In this document: in pieces, positions 17,584 to 26,108 of the stretch
How positions within the stretch are numbered: the stretch's first letter is position 1
Layout: each line of letters starts with the position of its first letter
Assembly: GCF_000968015.1 (NCBI RefSeq)
Contig: NZ_LACH01000061.1
Coordinates: forward strand, 28,421-92,420
Length of the DNA: 64,000 bases
Direction of reading: 5' to 3'
Origin: Pseudomonas fluorescens
GTDB lineage: Bacteria; Pseudomonadota; Gammaproteobacteria; Pseudomonadales; Pseudomonadaceae
Translations under genes and position numbers: made by a program
The notes under the pieces: model-generated
The model's input: only the letters and a program-made list of their open reading frames with translations
Databases searched by the model: none
What the model was told of the DNA's origin: nothing

Positions 17584-17775
17584 ATGAGCAGCACTGGCGA
17601 TAAAGTAAAAGGCATGGCCAACGAAGCCGCCGGCAACGTCAAGCAAGGCGTCGGCAAGGCTACCGGTAACGACAAGATGCGCGCCGAAGGCGTCGTTCAG
17701 GAAAAGAAAGGCGAAGCCCAGCAAGCGGTCGGCAAAGCCAAGGATGCTCTCAAAAAAGGCATCGACAAGGCGTGA
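17584..17775 (+). CDS. CsbD family stress protein
   Basis: A 63-residue Lys/Ala/Gly-rich protein with the CsbD pattern GDKVKGMANEAAGNVKQGVGK and the second EKKGEAQQAVGKAKDALK repeat. CsbD proteins are small, abundant, general-stress-induced proteins of unknown biochemical role. An ACAGGAGAAAC Shine-Dalgarno precedes the ATG and a strong terminator follows, so it is probably a single-gene unit. Confidence 0.92.
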   Translation: MSSTGDKVKGMANEAAGNVKQGVGKATGNDKMRAEGVVQEKKGEAQQAVGKAKDALKKGIDKA

Positions 17776-17797
17776 TCAGGCCTTTGATGAGCAACAG

Positions 17798-17826
17798 AAA
17801 CGGCCATCCTCGGATGGCCGTTTTTG
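17798..17826 (+). terminator. Rho-independent terminator of the CsbD gene
   Basis: AAACGGCCATCC and GGATGGCCGTTT pair around a TC loop, followed by a T run. Confidence 0.9.
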
Positions 17827-17946
17827 TGTCAGCCTGAACTTGCACAAGGAAATTGTTTCAAACTCGCCAAGTAGGCTACTTTGATGTAGAAAACGGCCCC
17901 TGAGTCGCCACGACTTCGACCAAATTTGCGGCGAAAGGAGACGCTA

Positions 17947-18903
17947 ATGTTTTTCCCACACATGAAAGGTCAGCGCCTGCACCGTGTCATGGTGCGCACG
18001 ATCACCGAGTTCGTCGACGACGAGATGTCGACCTATGCCTCGGCGCTGGCCTATCAAATGCTGTTCTCGCTGTTTCCCTTCATTCTGTTCCTGATCGCCC
18101 TGATCGGTTTCCTGCACCTCCCTGACTTCTTTTCCTGGCTGCGCCTGCAATCGGAACTGGTCCTGCCGCCCCAGGCGCTGGAGCAGGTGAACCCGGTCAT
18201 CGACCAGCTCCAGCAATCCAAGGGTGGCTTGCTGTCGGTCGGTATCGTGATTGCCCTGTGGACCGCATCCGCGGGTGTGCGGTTGATGATGAGCGCGATG
18301 AACGCCGCCTACGACGTGGTTGAAGGTCGGCCGGCGTGGAAGCGCTTTCCGCTGTCGATCATCTACACCGTCGGCATCGCCGGCATGCTGTTGGTGGCTG
18401 CTGCGCTGATGGTGCTCGGGCCGCAGGTGATGGCCTGGATCGCCTCGCAAGTCGGCCTCGAAGACTTCATCGTGACGCTCTGGACCATCGTGCGTTGGCC
18501 GGTGGTCGTGATTCTGTTGATGATGGCGGTGGCGCTGATTTACTACGTCATGCCCGACGTCAAACAAGAGTTTCGCTTCATTACCCCCGGCTCGGTGCTG
18601 GCGGTGGTGGTTTGGATCATCGCGTCGCTGGGCTTCGGTCTGTACGTCAAGATGTTCGCCAACTACAACGCCATGTATGGGAGTATCGGCGCGATCATCG
18701 TGCTGTTGCTGTACTTCTACATTTCCGCCGCGGTGCTGTTGCTCGGCGCGGAGATGAATGCCGTGATCGAACACATGTCGACCGAGGGCAAAAATGATGG
18801 CGAAAAAGTCCCCGGCGAGCACAGCCACGAACCCAAACAACACGTGTCGGGACTGGGTCGGGACCACTCGATCAAGCCGACCACTGACGAAGTCATCAAA
18901 TGA
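17947..18903 (+). CDS. YihY/BrkB-family integral membrane protein
   Basis: A 318-residue protein with about six hydrophobic helices (near residues 35-60, 95-120, 137-160, 178-200, 212-235 and 245-270) and the family signature STYASALAYQMLFSLFPF. The C-terminal 50 residues are hydrophilic and His/Lys-rich. The function of YihY proteins is not settled; the older ribonuclease BN name is wrong. The ATG at 17947 follows AAAGGAGA. Its stop overlaps the start of the peptide deformylase gene (ATGA). Confidence 0.88.
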   Translation: MFFPHMKGQRLHRVMVRTITEFVDDEMSTYASALAYQMLFSLFPFILFLIALIGFLHLPDFFSWLRLQSELVLPPQALEQVNPVIDQLQQSKGGLLSVGIVIALWTASAGVRLMMSAMNAAYDVVEGRPAWKRFPLSIIYTVGIAGMLLVAAALMVLGPQVMAWIASQVGLEDFIVTLWTIVRWPVVVILLMMAVALIYYVMPDVKQEFRFITPGSVLAVVVWIIASLGFGLYVKMFANYNAMYGSIGAIIVLLLYFYISAAVLLLGAEMNAVIEHMSTEGKNDGEKVPGEHSHEPKQHVSGLGRDHSIKPTTDEVIK

Positions 18904-19439
18904 TCCGTGAAATCCTGAAAATGGGCGACGAGCGCCTGCTGCGCATCGCCCCACCGGTACCGGCCGAAATGTTCGACAGCCCGGAGCTGTGGCAACTGAT
19001 CGACGACATGTTCCAGACCATGGAAAGCGTCGGCGGGGTCGGCCTGGCCGCACCGCAGATCGGCGTTGATCTGCAACTGGTGATCTTCGGTTTCGAGCAC
19101 AGCGAACGCTATCCGGACGCCGAAGCCGTACCGCAGACGATTCTGATCAACCCGCTGATCACACCGTTGAGCCCGACGCTGGAAGAGGGTTTCGAAGGCT
19201 GCCTGTCGGTGCCCGGCCTGCGCGGCGCGGTGGATCGCTATCAGCACATCCGCTACGAAGGTTTCGATCCCAAAGGGCAGCCGATTGTGCGCATCGCCTC
19301 GGGATTCCATGCGCGGGTGGTGCAGCATGAATGCGATCACCTGATCGGCCGCTTATACCCGTCGCGCATCAGTGACTTCAGCAAGTTCGGGTTTACCGAC
19401 GTCATGTTCCCGGACCTCGATCCTGCTGCAGACGACTGA
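18900..19439 (+). CDS. def: Peptide deformylase
   Basis: Removes the N-formyl group from nascent proteins. The 179-residue metalloenzyme carries all three motifs: GVGLAAPQIG (46-55), EGCLSVP with metal ligand Cys101, and QHECDHLIG with His143, Glu144 and His147. It is not next to fmt, so it is probably a secondary deformylase copy rather than the housekeeping def-fmt locus. It is translationally coupled to the YihY gene through ATGA. Confidence 0.95.
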   Translation: MIREILKMGDERLLRIAPPVPAEMFDSPELWQLIDDMFQTMESVGGVGLAAPQIGVDLQLVIFGFEHSERYPDAEAVPQTILINPLITPLSPTLEEGFEGCLSVPGLRGAVDRYQHIRYEGFDPKGQPIVRIASGFHARVVQHECDHLIGRLYPSRISDFSKFGFTDVMFPDLDPAADD

Positions 19440-19460
19440 TTCGAAAACACCTCAAACTAC

Positions 19461-19550
19461 TGTGGGAGCGAGCTTGCTCGCGATGGCGGACTGTCATACA
19501 ACATCAATGTTGACTACCAGGGCCTCATCGCGAGCAAGCTCGCTCCCACA
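19461..19550. repeat. REP-type inverted repeat, family A
   Basis: TGTGGGAGCGAGCTTGCTCG and its complement are separated by about 50 bases. Confidence 0.88.
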
Positions 19551-19569
19551 TTTTGATCTTCATAAGGCT

Positions 19570-19995
19570 TTAGAGCTCTATCTGGCCGGTTCCAAACCCC
19601 ATGGCGATCATCGGTTTGCTGCGTGCATAACGGCTCAAGCGTTCGGCCATGGAGTAGGGCAGTGGCGGGTCGAAGGTAAAACCGCGACGTTCATAAAACC
19701 CGCGCAAGTCCGGATGACAAAACAGCCACACCGGGCCATCAAGCTCCTTCAGCGCCTCGGCGATCAGTGCCGCAGCGATGCCCTGTTCACGGCAGGCCGG
19801 ATCGACAAACAAACCCGTCAGCCAATGCCCGTCCGCCACCGGTCGCAAACACAGCGCACCAATGATCTCCTCGCGCCTGGCCACCCAGAGTTGAGCGTCG
19901 CGGACGGCTTTCATCGACGATTGGTGAGCGCGATAAAACTTGTTCATCAAGGGCCACAAAGGCTCGGCGAGCAAGGTGTACTGGGTGTTGGGCAT
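19570..19995 (-). CDS. GNAT-family N-acetyltransferase
   Basis: A 141-residue acetyltransferase with the acetyl-CoA-binding motif A reading LTGLFVDPACREQGIAAALI and a downstream FYERRGF motif-B segment. The substrate is unknown. The start MPNTQYTLL at 19995 fits the family. The frame continues open upstream into AT-rich sequence that looks non-coding. The gene runs against def and is separated from it by a REP element. Confidence 0.85.
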   Translation of the reverse strand: MPNTQYTLLAEPLWPLMNKFYRAHQSSMKAVRDAQLWVARREEIIGALCLRPVADGHWLTGLFVDPACREQGIAAALIAEALKELDGPVWLFCHPDLRGFYERRGFTFDPPLPYSMAERLSRYARSKPMIAMGFGTGQIEL

Positions 19996-20098
19996 GGTCT
20001 TCGACTGTCGGTGCGCAAAGCGGGCGATTATAAAAGAACGCGCGCGCAGCGATAGGTGTATACCTGATCTCACATCCCGTATGAGTGGAGTAAGTATC

Positions 20099-20209
20099 AT
20101 GGCCAAAGGCATGGATTCGAAAAAAGCGGCAAAGAAGAAACCGGCAAAAACCGCCGATGAAAAGCGTGCGGACAAGAAGGCCAAGAAGGTGGATGTGTTC
20201 GGTCATTGA
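20099..20209 (+). CDS. Small lysine-rich protein (36 residues)
   Basis: A highly basic 36-residue protein (about 14 Lys), MAKGMDSKKAAKKKPAKTA and so on, ending VDVFGH. A GTGGAG Shine-Dalgarno lies eight bases before the ATG, and a strong hairpin follows the stop. Similar Lys/Ala-rich short proteins recur in Pseudomonas genomes; their role is unknown. Nucleic-acid binding is plausible from charge alone. Confidence 0.7.
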   Translation: MAKGMDSKKAAKKKPAKTADEKRADKKAKKVDVFGH

Positions 20210-20220
20210 TCCCGCGACAA

Positions 20221-20243
20221 GGGAGCCCGGCCCTCGGGCTCCC
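20221..20243 (+). terminator. Hairpin after the lysine-rich protein gene
   Basis: GGGAGCCCG and CGGGCTCCC form a perfect 9-bp stem with a 5-base loop. The following T content is low, so termination strength is uncertain. Confidence 0.6.
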
Positions 20244-20331
20244 GCTGCTTCTAACGAAATAACCAAGTAATCTGCAAGAAAACCCTGCGCCATTGCACAG
20301 AAGGGGACTGGTCCCCGATCTGAGCAACGCC

Positions 20332-21273
20332 ATGCCCCATTACTTCGATACCGCCCACCGTGAAGAAATCGACACCCTGCGCCAACGCCTCACCGCTCGT
20401 ACCGAGTGGCCGACCTGGTTGCTGCTGATCGGCGTGTACGCAGGTTGGTTCAGCATTGTTTTGGGGAGCCATCGGCTGGGGCTCTGGTGGAGCACGGTGT
20501 TGCTGATTCCATTGGTGGTGCTCTGGTTGTCGGTGCAGCACGAACTGCTGCACGGTCATCCCACCCGCTGGGCATGGCTGAACAAGGTCCTCGGCTACGC
20601 GCCGTTCGCCGTCTGGTATCCCTACACCCTGTATCGCGACAGCCATTTGCTGCATCACCGCGATGAAGACTTGACCCTTCCGGGTCGCGATCCGGAAAGC
20701 CGTTACCTGAGCGCCGAGCAGTGGCAGGGCAGTTCACTGTTTGAACAGGGTCTGCACTGGCTGAACAAAACCGTGCTCGGACGCTTCGCCCTCGGTGCAC
20801 CGCTGGCCTTGCTGGCGCTGGCCCGGGAAGAGCTGCAACGTCTGAATGCAGGTGAGCGGCAGGCCTGGTTGATGTGGTTGAGCCACGGTACGTTGACCCT
20901 GCTGATGTTGCTGTTTATCGCCCGCTACAGCGTGCTGCCGGTGTGGCATTACCTGTTGCTGATCAGCGTGCCGGCGCTATCGATTGCAATGATTCGCTCC
21001 TACTATGAACACCGTCCCCACGCCGAGCCCGAGCAAAGGACGGTCCTCAATGAAGCCGCCTGGCCGTGGCGCTGGCTGTTCCTCAACCTCAATCTGCATT
21101 TGGTGCATCACGACTTGCCGGGGCTGCCTTGGTACGACTTGCCCCGCGCCTATCACGCGCGTCGTGAGCAGTGGCTGGCGCGCAGCGGCGGGTTTCTGGT
21201 GCAGGGTTATGGTCAGTTGTGGCGTGAGTACGGGGTGAAGGCCATCGACAGCCCTCGGCATCCGTTTCACTGA
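20332..21273 (+). CDS. Membrane fatty acid desaturase family protein
   Basis: A 313-residue diiron membrane protein with three His boxes: HELLHGH (about 73-79), HLLHHRDED (about 105-113) and HLVHHDLP near residue 260. It has about four hydrophobic helices, as in FA_desaturase proteins. The substrate (fatty acid, carotenoid or other lipid) cannot be told. The ATG at 20332 is used; a TTG at 20293 would add 13 unlikely residues. No strong Shine-Dalgarno is visible for either. Confidence 0.85.
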   Translation: MPHYFDTAHREEIDTLRQRLTARTEWPTWLLLIGVYAGWFSIVLGSHRLGLWWSTVLLIPLVVLWLSVQHELLHGHPTRWAWLNKVLGYAPFAVWYPYTLYRDSHLLHHRDEDLTLPGRDPESRYLSAEQWQGSSLFEQGLHWLNKTVLGRFALGAPLALLALAREELQRLNAGERQAWLMWLSHGTLTLLMLLFIARYSVLPVWHYLLLISVPALSIAMIRSYYEHRPHAEPEQRTVLNEAAWPWRWLFLNLNLHLVHHDLPGLPWYDLPRAYHARREQWLARSGGFLVQGYGQLWREYGVKAIDSPRHPFH

Positions 21274-21297
21274 TTTTCATGATCGACACCTAACCCC

Positions 21298-21388
21298 TGT
21301 GGGAGCGAGCTTGCTCGCGATAGCTTTGGATCAGTCACCAGGTGTGTTGGATGTGAAATAGCTATCGCGAGCAAGCTCGCTCCCACAG
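21298..21388. repeat. REP-type inverted repeat, family A
   Basis: CTGTGGGAGCGAGCTTGCTC and GAGCAAGCTCGCTCCCACAG face each other across about 45 bases. Confidence 0.88.
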
Positions 21389-21415
21389 GGTGCGTTGTTG
21401 CATGGGAACATTTTG

Positions 21416-22207
21416 ATGACACAACACTTTGCTGAACTACTGATGTACGTCGCCCCCGAGCCGATCCGCGCGGCGAACGAGCGCTGGCTCTCGAGCATCC
21501 TCGATCATCTGGGCCATGCCCGTTTGAGTGCCGAAGGCCTGTCGCTGCCCGAACTCTGGCTCTCGCCGGATCTGCTGCTGACCCAAACCTGCGGCTACCC
21601 GCTGATGACCGCGTTGCGCGGTCGGGTCCGGGTCATCGGTCGTCCTCGTTATGAACTGCCGGACGCCAACGGCGGCAACCATTGCAGCCTGTTGCTGAGT
21701 CGCGCCGATGATCCACGGCGCAGCTTGCCGGCCTTTCGCGACAGCCGTGGGGTGATCAATGGCGAAGACTCGAACAGCGGCATGAACCTGTTGCGTCACC
21801 GGCTGGCGCCGCTGCATCGAGACGGTCAGTTCTTCGCCAGCGTCGGTATCAGCGGCAGCCACCGCGAAAGCTTGCGCTGGTTGCGTGAAGAGAGGGCGGA
21901 CCTGGCGGCCATCGACAGCGTCACCTTCGCCTATCTGGCGCGGCACGCCGAAGAAGAAGTGGCCGGCCTGCGGGTCATTGCGCGAAGTGCGTTCAGTCCG
22001 ACCTTGCCGTATATCACCGTCGCGACCGTCACTGATGAACAGGCCGAGGAGTTACGGCAGGTGATGAACACGACGTTGCAGGCGTTGCCCGAAGTCAGGG
22101 AAATACTTGGTCTGCGAGAGGTATTGCCGGCCAGCGAAAGCGACTATCAGATTGTGCTCGACTATCAGCTAGAGGCTGAGGCGTTGGGGTTTGGACGATT
22201 ACGGTAG
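21416..22207 (+). CDS. PhnD-like phosphate/phosphite/phosphonate-binding protein, apparently cytosolic
   Basis: A 263-residue protein of the PhnD/type 2 periplasmic-binding superfamily. It shows LLLTQTCGYPLMTALRGRV, GVINGEDSNSGMNLLRHRLAPL and VTFAYLARHAEEEVAGLRVIARS, typical of the ligand-cleft segments. There is no signal peptide: the sequence starts MTQHFAELLMYVAPEP. No ABC permease or ATPase is adjacent. A cytoplasmic ligand-sensing role is possible. The ATG at 21416 follows GGGAA. A family B repeat follows the stop. Confidence 0.75.
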   Translation: MTQHFAELLMYVAPEPIRAANERWLSSILDHLGHARLSAEGLSLPELWLSPDLLLTQTCGYPLMTALRGRVRVIGRPRYELPDANGGNHCSLLLSRADDPRRSLPAFRDSRGVINGEDSNSGMNLLRHRLAPLHRDGQFFASVGISGSHRESLRWLREERADLAAIDSVTFAYLARHAEEEVAGLRVIARSAFSPTLPYITVATVTDEQAEELRQVMNTTLQALPEVREILGLREVLPASESDYQIVLDYQLEAEALGFGRLR

Positions 22208-22211
22208 GCAG

Positions 22212-22311
22212 AATCAAAAGATCGCAGCCTCGTTTTACTCGACAGCTCCTACAAGGATATCGGCGTGCACCTGTAGGAGCTGTCGAGTGAAACGAGGCTG
22301 CGATCTTTTGA
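22212..22311. repeat. REP-type inverted repeat, family B
   Basis: ATCAAAAGATCGCAGCCTCG and its complement flank CTCGACAGCTCCTAC / GTAGGAGCTGTCGAG. Confidence 0.9.
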
Positions 22312-22433
22312 TGTTTAATTCTCCAATGGAATATAAAAATGCTTTTTAAGTATTATTAATGAATAAGGCTCCTTGCTAGGATCGCGTCACCGGATCACCG
22401 GACATTCAGCGACCCCTAACCCTTGGAGCCTCT

Positions 22434-22976
22434 ATGTCCGGCACCGACCTTTCCCATCGCAACGACGTGGGCGGCTTGTTCCACGCGCATTACCCCTGGC
22501 TATGCGCACGGTTGCGCCGACATCTGGGCGCCAGTTCCAGCGTCGAAGACATCGCAGCCGAAACCTTTCTACAACTGCTTGAATCGCCGGGGCTGACCCC
22601 GATCCGCGAGCCTCGCGCCTTGCTCACCACCATTGCCCAGCGGCTGATTTATCAGCTCTGGCGCCGCCGTGATCTGGAACGCCAACACCTCGATCAGTGG
22701 CAACACCTCGATCAGCAGCAAGCGATCTCGCCCGAAGAACGGGTGCAACTGACCCAGGCGTTGCATGGACTCGACCGCACGCTTAAGCGCTTGCCGGGCA
22801 AGGTGCGGGCAACGTTCCTGTTGTCGCGAATCGACGGTCTGACCTACCCGCAAATCGCTGCCGAACTGGGCATTTCCCAACGTTCGGTCAGCGTTTACAT
22901 GACGCGTACTCAAGCCCTGTGCGCCCGGCACAGCGCCAACCAATCCTTGAATTCCCTGACCCGGAGGTCCGCATGA
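22434..22976 (+). CDS. ECF sigma factor, FecI-like
   Basis: A 180-residue extracytoplasmic-function sigma factor with region 2 (VGGLFHAHYPWLCARLRRHL through ETFLQLLE and REPRALLTTIAQRLI) and region 4 (LPGKVRATFLLSRIDGLTYPQIAAELGISQRSVSVYM). It resembles iron-starvation FecI types, but no FecR anti-sigma or TonB-dependent receptor follows. Instead the stop overlaps the ATG of a betaine-type binding protein (ATGA). GGAG lies six bases upstream of the start. The upstream 110 bases are AT-rich without a convincing Fur box. Confidence 0.85.
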   Translation: MSGTDLSHRNDVGGLFHAHYPWLCARLRRHLGASSSVEDIAAETFLQLLESPGLTPIREPRALLTTIAQRLIYQLWRRRDLERQHLDQWQHLDQQQAISPEERVQLTQALHGLDRTLKRLPGKVRATFLLSRIDGLTYPQIAAELGISQRSVSVYMTRTQALCARHSANQSLNSLTRRSA

Positions 22977-23986
22977 GATCGATCAAAACCCTGCTCGGCA
23001 GTTCGCTGCTGGCCCTGAGCCTTGTGGCTACCCACGTTCCCGCAGCGGAAAAAACCGCGCCGATCCACTTCGGTGACATCACTTGGGAAAGCGGCAGCCT
23101 GATCACCGAAATCCTGCGATTGATTGTCGAGAAAGGTTACGGCTACCCGACCGATACCCTGCCGGGCAGCACCGTCAGCCTCGAAGCGGCACTGGCCAAG
23201 AACGATATTCAAGTGATCGGCGAAGAGTGGGCCGGGCGCAGTCCTGCGTGGGTCAAAGCCGCCTCGGAAGGCAAAGTGTTTGGGCTGGGTGACACGGTCA
23301 AAGGCGCCACCGAAGGCTGGTGGGTGCCGGAATACGTGATCAAGGGCGATCCCGAACGCGGCATCAAACCCCTGGCCCCGGAGCTGAAATCCGTCGCCGA
23401 CCTGGTGCGTTACAAAGATGTGTTCCGCGACCCGGAAGACCCGAGCCGAGGACGCTTCCTCAACAGCCCGACCGGCTGGACCTCGGAGATCGTCAACAGT
23501 CAAAAACTCAAGGCCTATGACCTGACCGCCAGCTTCGTCAACTTCCGCACGGGATCTGGCGCTGCACTGGATGCCGAGGTGGCTTCGTCGATCCGTCGTG
23601 GCAAACCGGTGCTGTTCTACTACTGGTCACCGACGCCGCTGTTGGGGCGTTTCAAACTGGTGAAGCTCGATGAGCCGGCCTTCGACGCCGACGCCTGGAA
23701 GACCCTGGCCGACGCCAACAACCCGAATCCAAAAGGCACGCGTTCGATGCCCGCGAACCTGGCAATCGGCGTGTCCGCGCCGTTCAAGGCGCAGTACCCG
23801 GACCTGGTGGCATTCTTCGAAAAGGTCGACCTGCCGATTGATCTTTTGAACCAGACGCTCGGCCAGATGAGCGAAAAACGCCTGCAACCGCGTCAGGTGG
23901 CCGAAGCGTTTTTGCGTGATCAGCCGCAGATCTGGAAGGGCTGGGTGCCCGGTGAAGTGGCCACCAAAGTGAGTGCGAGTTTGTAG
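22973..23986 (+). CDS. ABC transporter substrate-binding protein, glycine betaine/OpuAC type
   Basis: A 337-residue secreted protein with a Sec signal peptide (about residues 1-24, SLLALSLVATHVPAAEK) and the OpuAC-type fold: IHFGDITWESGSLITEIL at the N-terminus, GEEWAGRSPAWVKAA, WWVPEYVIKGD and VLFYYWSPTPLL with aromatic residues that could cage a quaternary amine. No permease or ATPase gene is nearby. It overlaps the sigma factor gene by four bases and has CGGAGG upstream, so it is co-translated with it. Confidence 0.85.
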   Translation: MRSIKTLLGSSLLALSLVATHVPAAEKTAPIHFGDITWESGSLITEILRLIVEKGYGYPTDTLPGSTVSLEAALAKNDIQVIGEEWAGRSPAWVKAASEGKVFGLGDTVKGATEGWWVPEYVIKGDPERGIKPLAPELKSVADLVRYKDVFRDPEDPSRGRFLNSPTGWTSEIVNSQKLKAYDLTASFVNFRTGSGAALDAEVASSIRRGKPVLFYYWSPTPLLGRFKLVKLDEPAFDADAWKTLADANNPNPKGTRSMPANLAIGVSAPFKAQYPDLVAFFEKVDLPIDLLNQTLGQMSEKRLQPRQVAEAFLRDQPQIWKGWVPGEVATKVSASL

Positions 23987-24026
23987 TTTTTTCCTGATGT
24001 TTTTGCGGTGCATGAGCTACCGTATT

Positions 24027-24131
24027 CGTCGGAACGCCGCCCGGAGCCGGCTCGCTCCCACAAGGGGATCTCTGTCGATCACAACTTCGTGATCACCCGA
24101 AATCACCTGTGGGAGCGAGCCTGCTCGCGAT
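24027..24131. repeat. REP-type inverted repeat, family A (one arm diverged)
   Basis: GAGCCGGCTCGCTCCCACA on the left and TGTGGGAGCGAGCCTGCTC on the right. The left arm is preceded by a GTCGGAACGCCGCCCGG tail like that at 1010-1034. Confidence 0.8.
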
Positions 24132-24148
24132 GGTCTTGAGGCCTACAC

Positions 24149-24745
24149 CTACTCAGCGGCCAATGCAGCCTTTACGGCGGGCCGCTGATCAACCCGCATC
24201 TGAAACCGCACCAACGCCGGCCACTGATCCAGATCAATCGCAAACAACGGCGCCCAGCGCAACACCGTAAACAAATACGCATCGGCAATGCTGAACCCGT
24301 CAGCCATCAAATAATCCTGGCGCTCCAGCGTCTGACACAACACCGCGAACCGCTTGAACAGTTTCTCCTTGATCAGCGCTTTGACCTCATCCGGGAATTG
24401 CGAACTGAACAGCCAACCCAACCCGCCATGAATCTCCGTCGAAACGAAATTCAGCCACTCCTGCAACCGTACCCGCTCGAACGTCCCGCTCAAGGGTGCC
24501 AGGTTCGCATCGGGTCGCAGGTCTGCCAGGTATTGCAGGATCGCCGGGCCTTCGGTCAGTACTTGGCCGTTGTCCAGTTGCAGTGCCGCGACGTAGCCCT
24601 TTGGGTTGATGGCGAGGAAGTCGTCGCCGTTGGCGGTTCGCTTGGTGGTGTTGTCGACGCGGATCAATTCGAACGGCAGATCGAGTTCGCGCAGGACAAT
24701 ATGCGGCGCCAGCGAGCAGGCGTGCGGGGCGTAATACAACTTCAT
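24149..24745 (-). CDS. gstA: Glutathione S-transferase, beta class (GstA-like)
   Basis: A 198-residue GST with the beta-class N-terminus MKLYYAPHACSLAPHIVLREL (Cys10 as the glutathione-contacting residue), the cis-Pro region PKGYVAAL, TEGPAILQYLAD and a C-terminal helical domain with FSIADAYLFTVLRW. Likely a cytoplasmic detoxification enzyme. It is divergent from a LysR regulator gene with a 99-base gap, which may control it. Confidence 0.85.
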   Translation of the reverse strand: MKLYYAPHACSLAPHIVLRELDLPFELIRVDNTTKRTANGDDFLAINPKGYVAALQLDNGQVLTEGPAILQYLADLRPDANLAPLSGTFERVRLQEWLNFVSTEIHGGLGWLFSSQFPDEVKALIKEKLFKRFAVLCQTLERQDYLMADGFSIADAYLFTVLRWAPLFAIDLDQWPALVRFQMRVDQRPAVKAALAAE

Positions 24746-24844
24746 CGGCGGGGCTCTGGTTGGGGATTTGCGCCAGTGTCATAGTGTGCGGCACCCTCGG
24801 TAAAATTAATCTTTCAGAAAGCCGCCATAAGGAAAGCTACTGTC

Positions 24845-25717
24845 ATGATGAATCTGATGCACTGGCGAATGGTGGTGGCGGTGGCTGACACGGGCAACAT
24901 TACCCGGGCTGCCGAGCGGGTCGGCATGACGCAGTCCGGTGCCAGCCAGGCCTTGGCGTTGATCGAGGAAACCCTGGGCGTTCAACTGTTCAGTCGAGAG
25001 AATCGCCAGACCTTGCCGACGGCAATCGGCCTGTCTGTGATTGAACACGCGAGAACCATGCTTGGTGCTCTGGACACCATTCGCAGCACTGTCGATTCCA
25101 CCAAAGACATTCAGCGCGGGACGATTCGCCTGGCCAGTTTCCCCATGGTGTTGGCGACTTTCCTGCCGCCGCTGCTGCGTCAGTTCAACCGGCTTTATCC
25201 CGGCATTCAGGTGGTCGCGCTGGAGGTCAGCGACGATGAGGTGGAAACGCTGCTCGGCGCCGGATTGGTGGATGTCGGCGTAGTGTTGAACCCGGCGCCG
25301 GAGCGCAATGCCGGTCGCCTGGGACGTGATGCCTGGATGGCGGTGGTGCCCGGCGGCCATCCCTTGGCTCGCCGTTCCAATGAAGAAGGCGTCTCCCTGG
25401 CTGAGTTGGCGGAACAACCTTTTGTAGTGGCCACGGGCGGTTGCTCGACCAACGCTCGTAGCCTGGCGGAGGATGCCGGACTGCAACTGCTTGATGTGCG
25501 GGTCGAGGTTCGTGAATGGAGCAGTGCGTTCACCCTGGTGCGGGAAAACATCGGCGTGACGCTGGTGCCGGAGATGACACTGCCGAGCCAACTTCAGGGG
25601 CTGCGTGTGGTGCCGGTCAAACCGCGTATCGATCGAGAGTTTGCTTTGGTGGCCGCTGCGAATAAGCAACCTTCGGCGGCGGTGCAGGCGTTGATGGGCA
25701 TGCTCGCTGAGAAATGA
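24845..25717 (+). CDS. LysR-family transcriptional regulator
   Basis: A 290-residue LysR protein. The N-terminal winged helix-turn-helix reads WRMVVAVADTGNITRAAERVGMTQSGASQALALIEETLGVQLFSR, followed by an effector-binding domain from about residue 90. Two adjacent ATGs (24845, 24848) can start it. It is divergent from gstA and a plausible regulator of it. The ligand is unknown. Confidence 0.9.
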   Translation: MMNLMHWRMVVAVADTGNITRAAERVGMTQSGASQALALIEETLGVQLFSRENRQTLPTAIGLSVIEHARTMLGALDTIRSTVDSTKDIQRGTIRLASFPMVLATFLPPLLRQFNRLYPGIQVVALEVSDDEVETLLGAGLVDVGVVLNPAPERNAGRLGRDAWMAVVPGGHPLARRSNEEGVSLAELAEQPFVVATGGCSTNARSLAEDAGLQLLDVRVEVREWSSAFTLVRENIGVTLVPEMTLPSQLQGLRVVPVKPRIDREFALVAAANKQPSAAVQALMGMLAEK

Positions 25718-26108
25718 CGCATATCGAAGCTGAACCGATTTTGTCCTCAATACTGGCCGACTAGTGGCCTTGCTTACCTTTCTCGCCTGTCTATGCTGAC
25801 TCGTAACTAACTATGTCGGCCGCCAAGAGCAGGCCGTCCTACACGTTAGAAGTGTGCGCAACCCAAGGCACCGACACTGAACAACACGGAGCTGTCCGGT
25901 CAATGGAATGTCTTATCAGAACGTTAGGGCTGGCCCGATTCCGGGCTATCAAGAGAAGGATGTCTTGATGAGAGCGTTGCAGCATGGACTCTCCGATTAA
26001 ACATCATTGATCACCTGACCAAGTCCTTCCTGTGGAGGGATGCGTGTGCCTGTTGAAAGACCAACGAACTTTCATCAAACAAAAGACCCCGCTGAAGGTG
26101 ATACGACT
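25718..26108. other. Non-coding gap before the PAS-PAS transducer gene
   Basis: No gene of normal size is seen in these 391 bases. A ten-codon reading frame (MRALQHGLSD, 25968-26000) follows an AGAAGGA stretch and might be a leader or chance. A small hairpin GCCCGATTCCGGGC is present near 25934-25947. No recognisable promoter motif could be assigned. Confidence 0.4.

Noticed and set aside
22320..22433. Possible Fur box before the FecI-like sigma factor
   Set aside because: The AT-rich stretch (TATTATTAATGAATAAG) lacks the inverted GATAAT-type pattern, so iron control is not supported.
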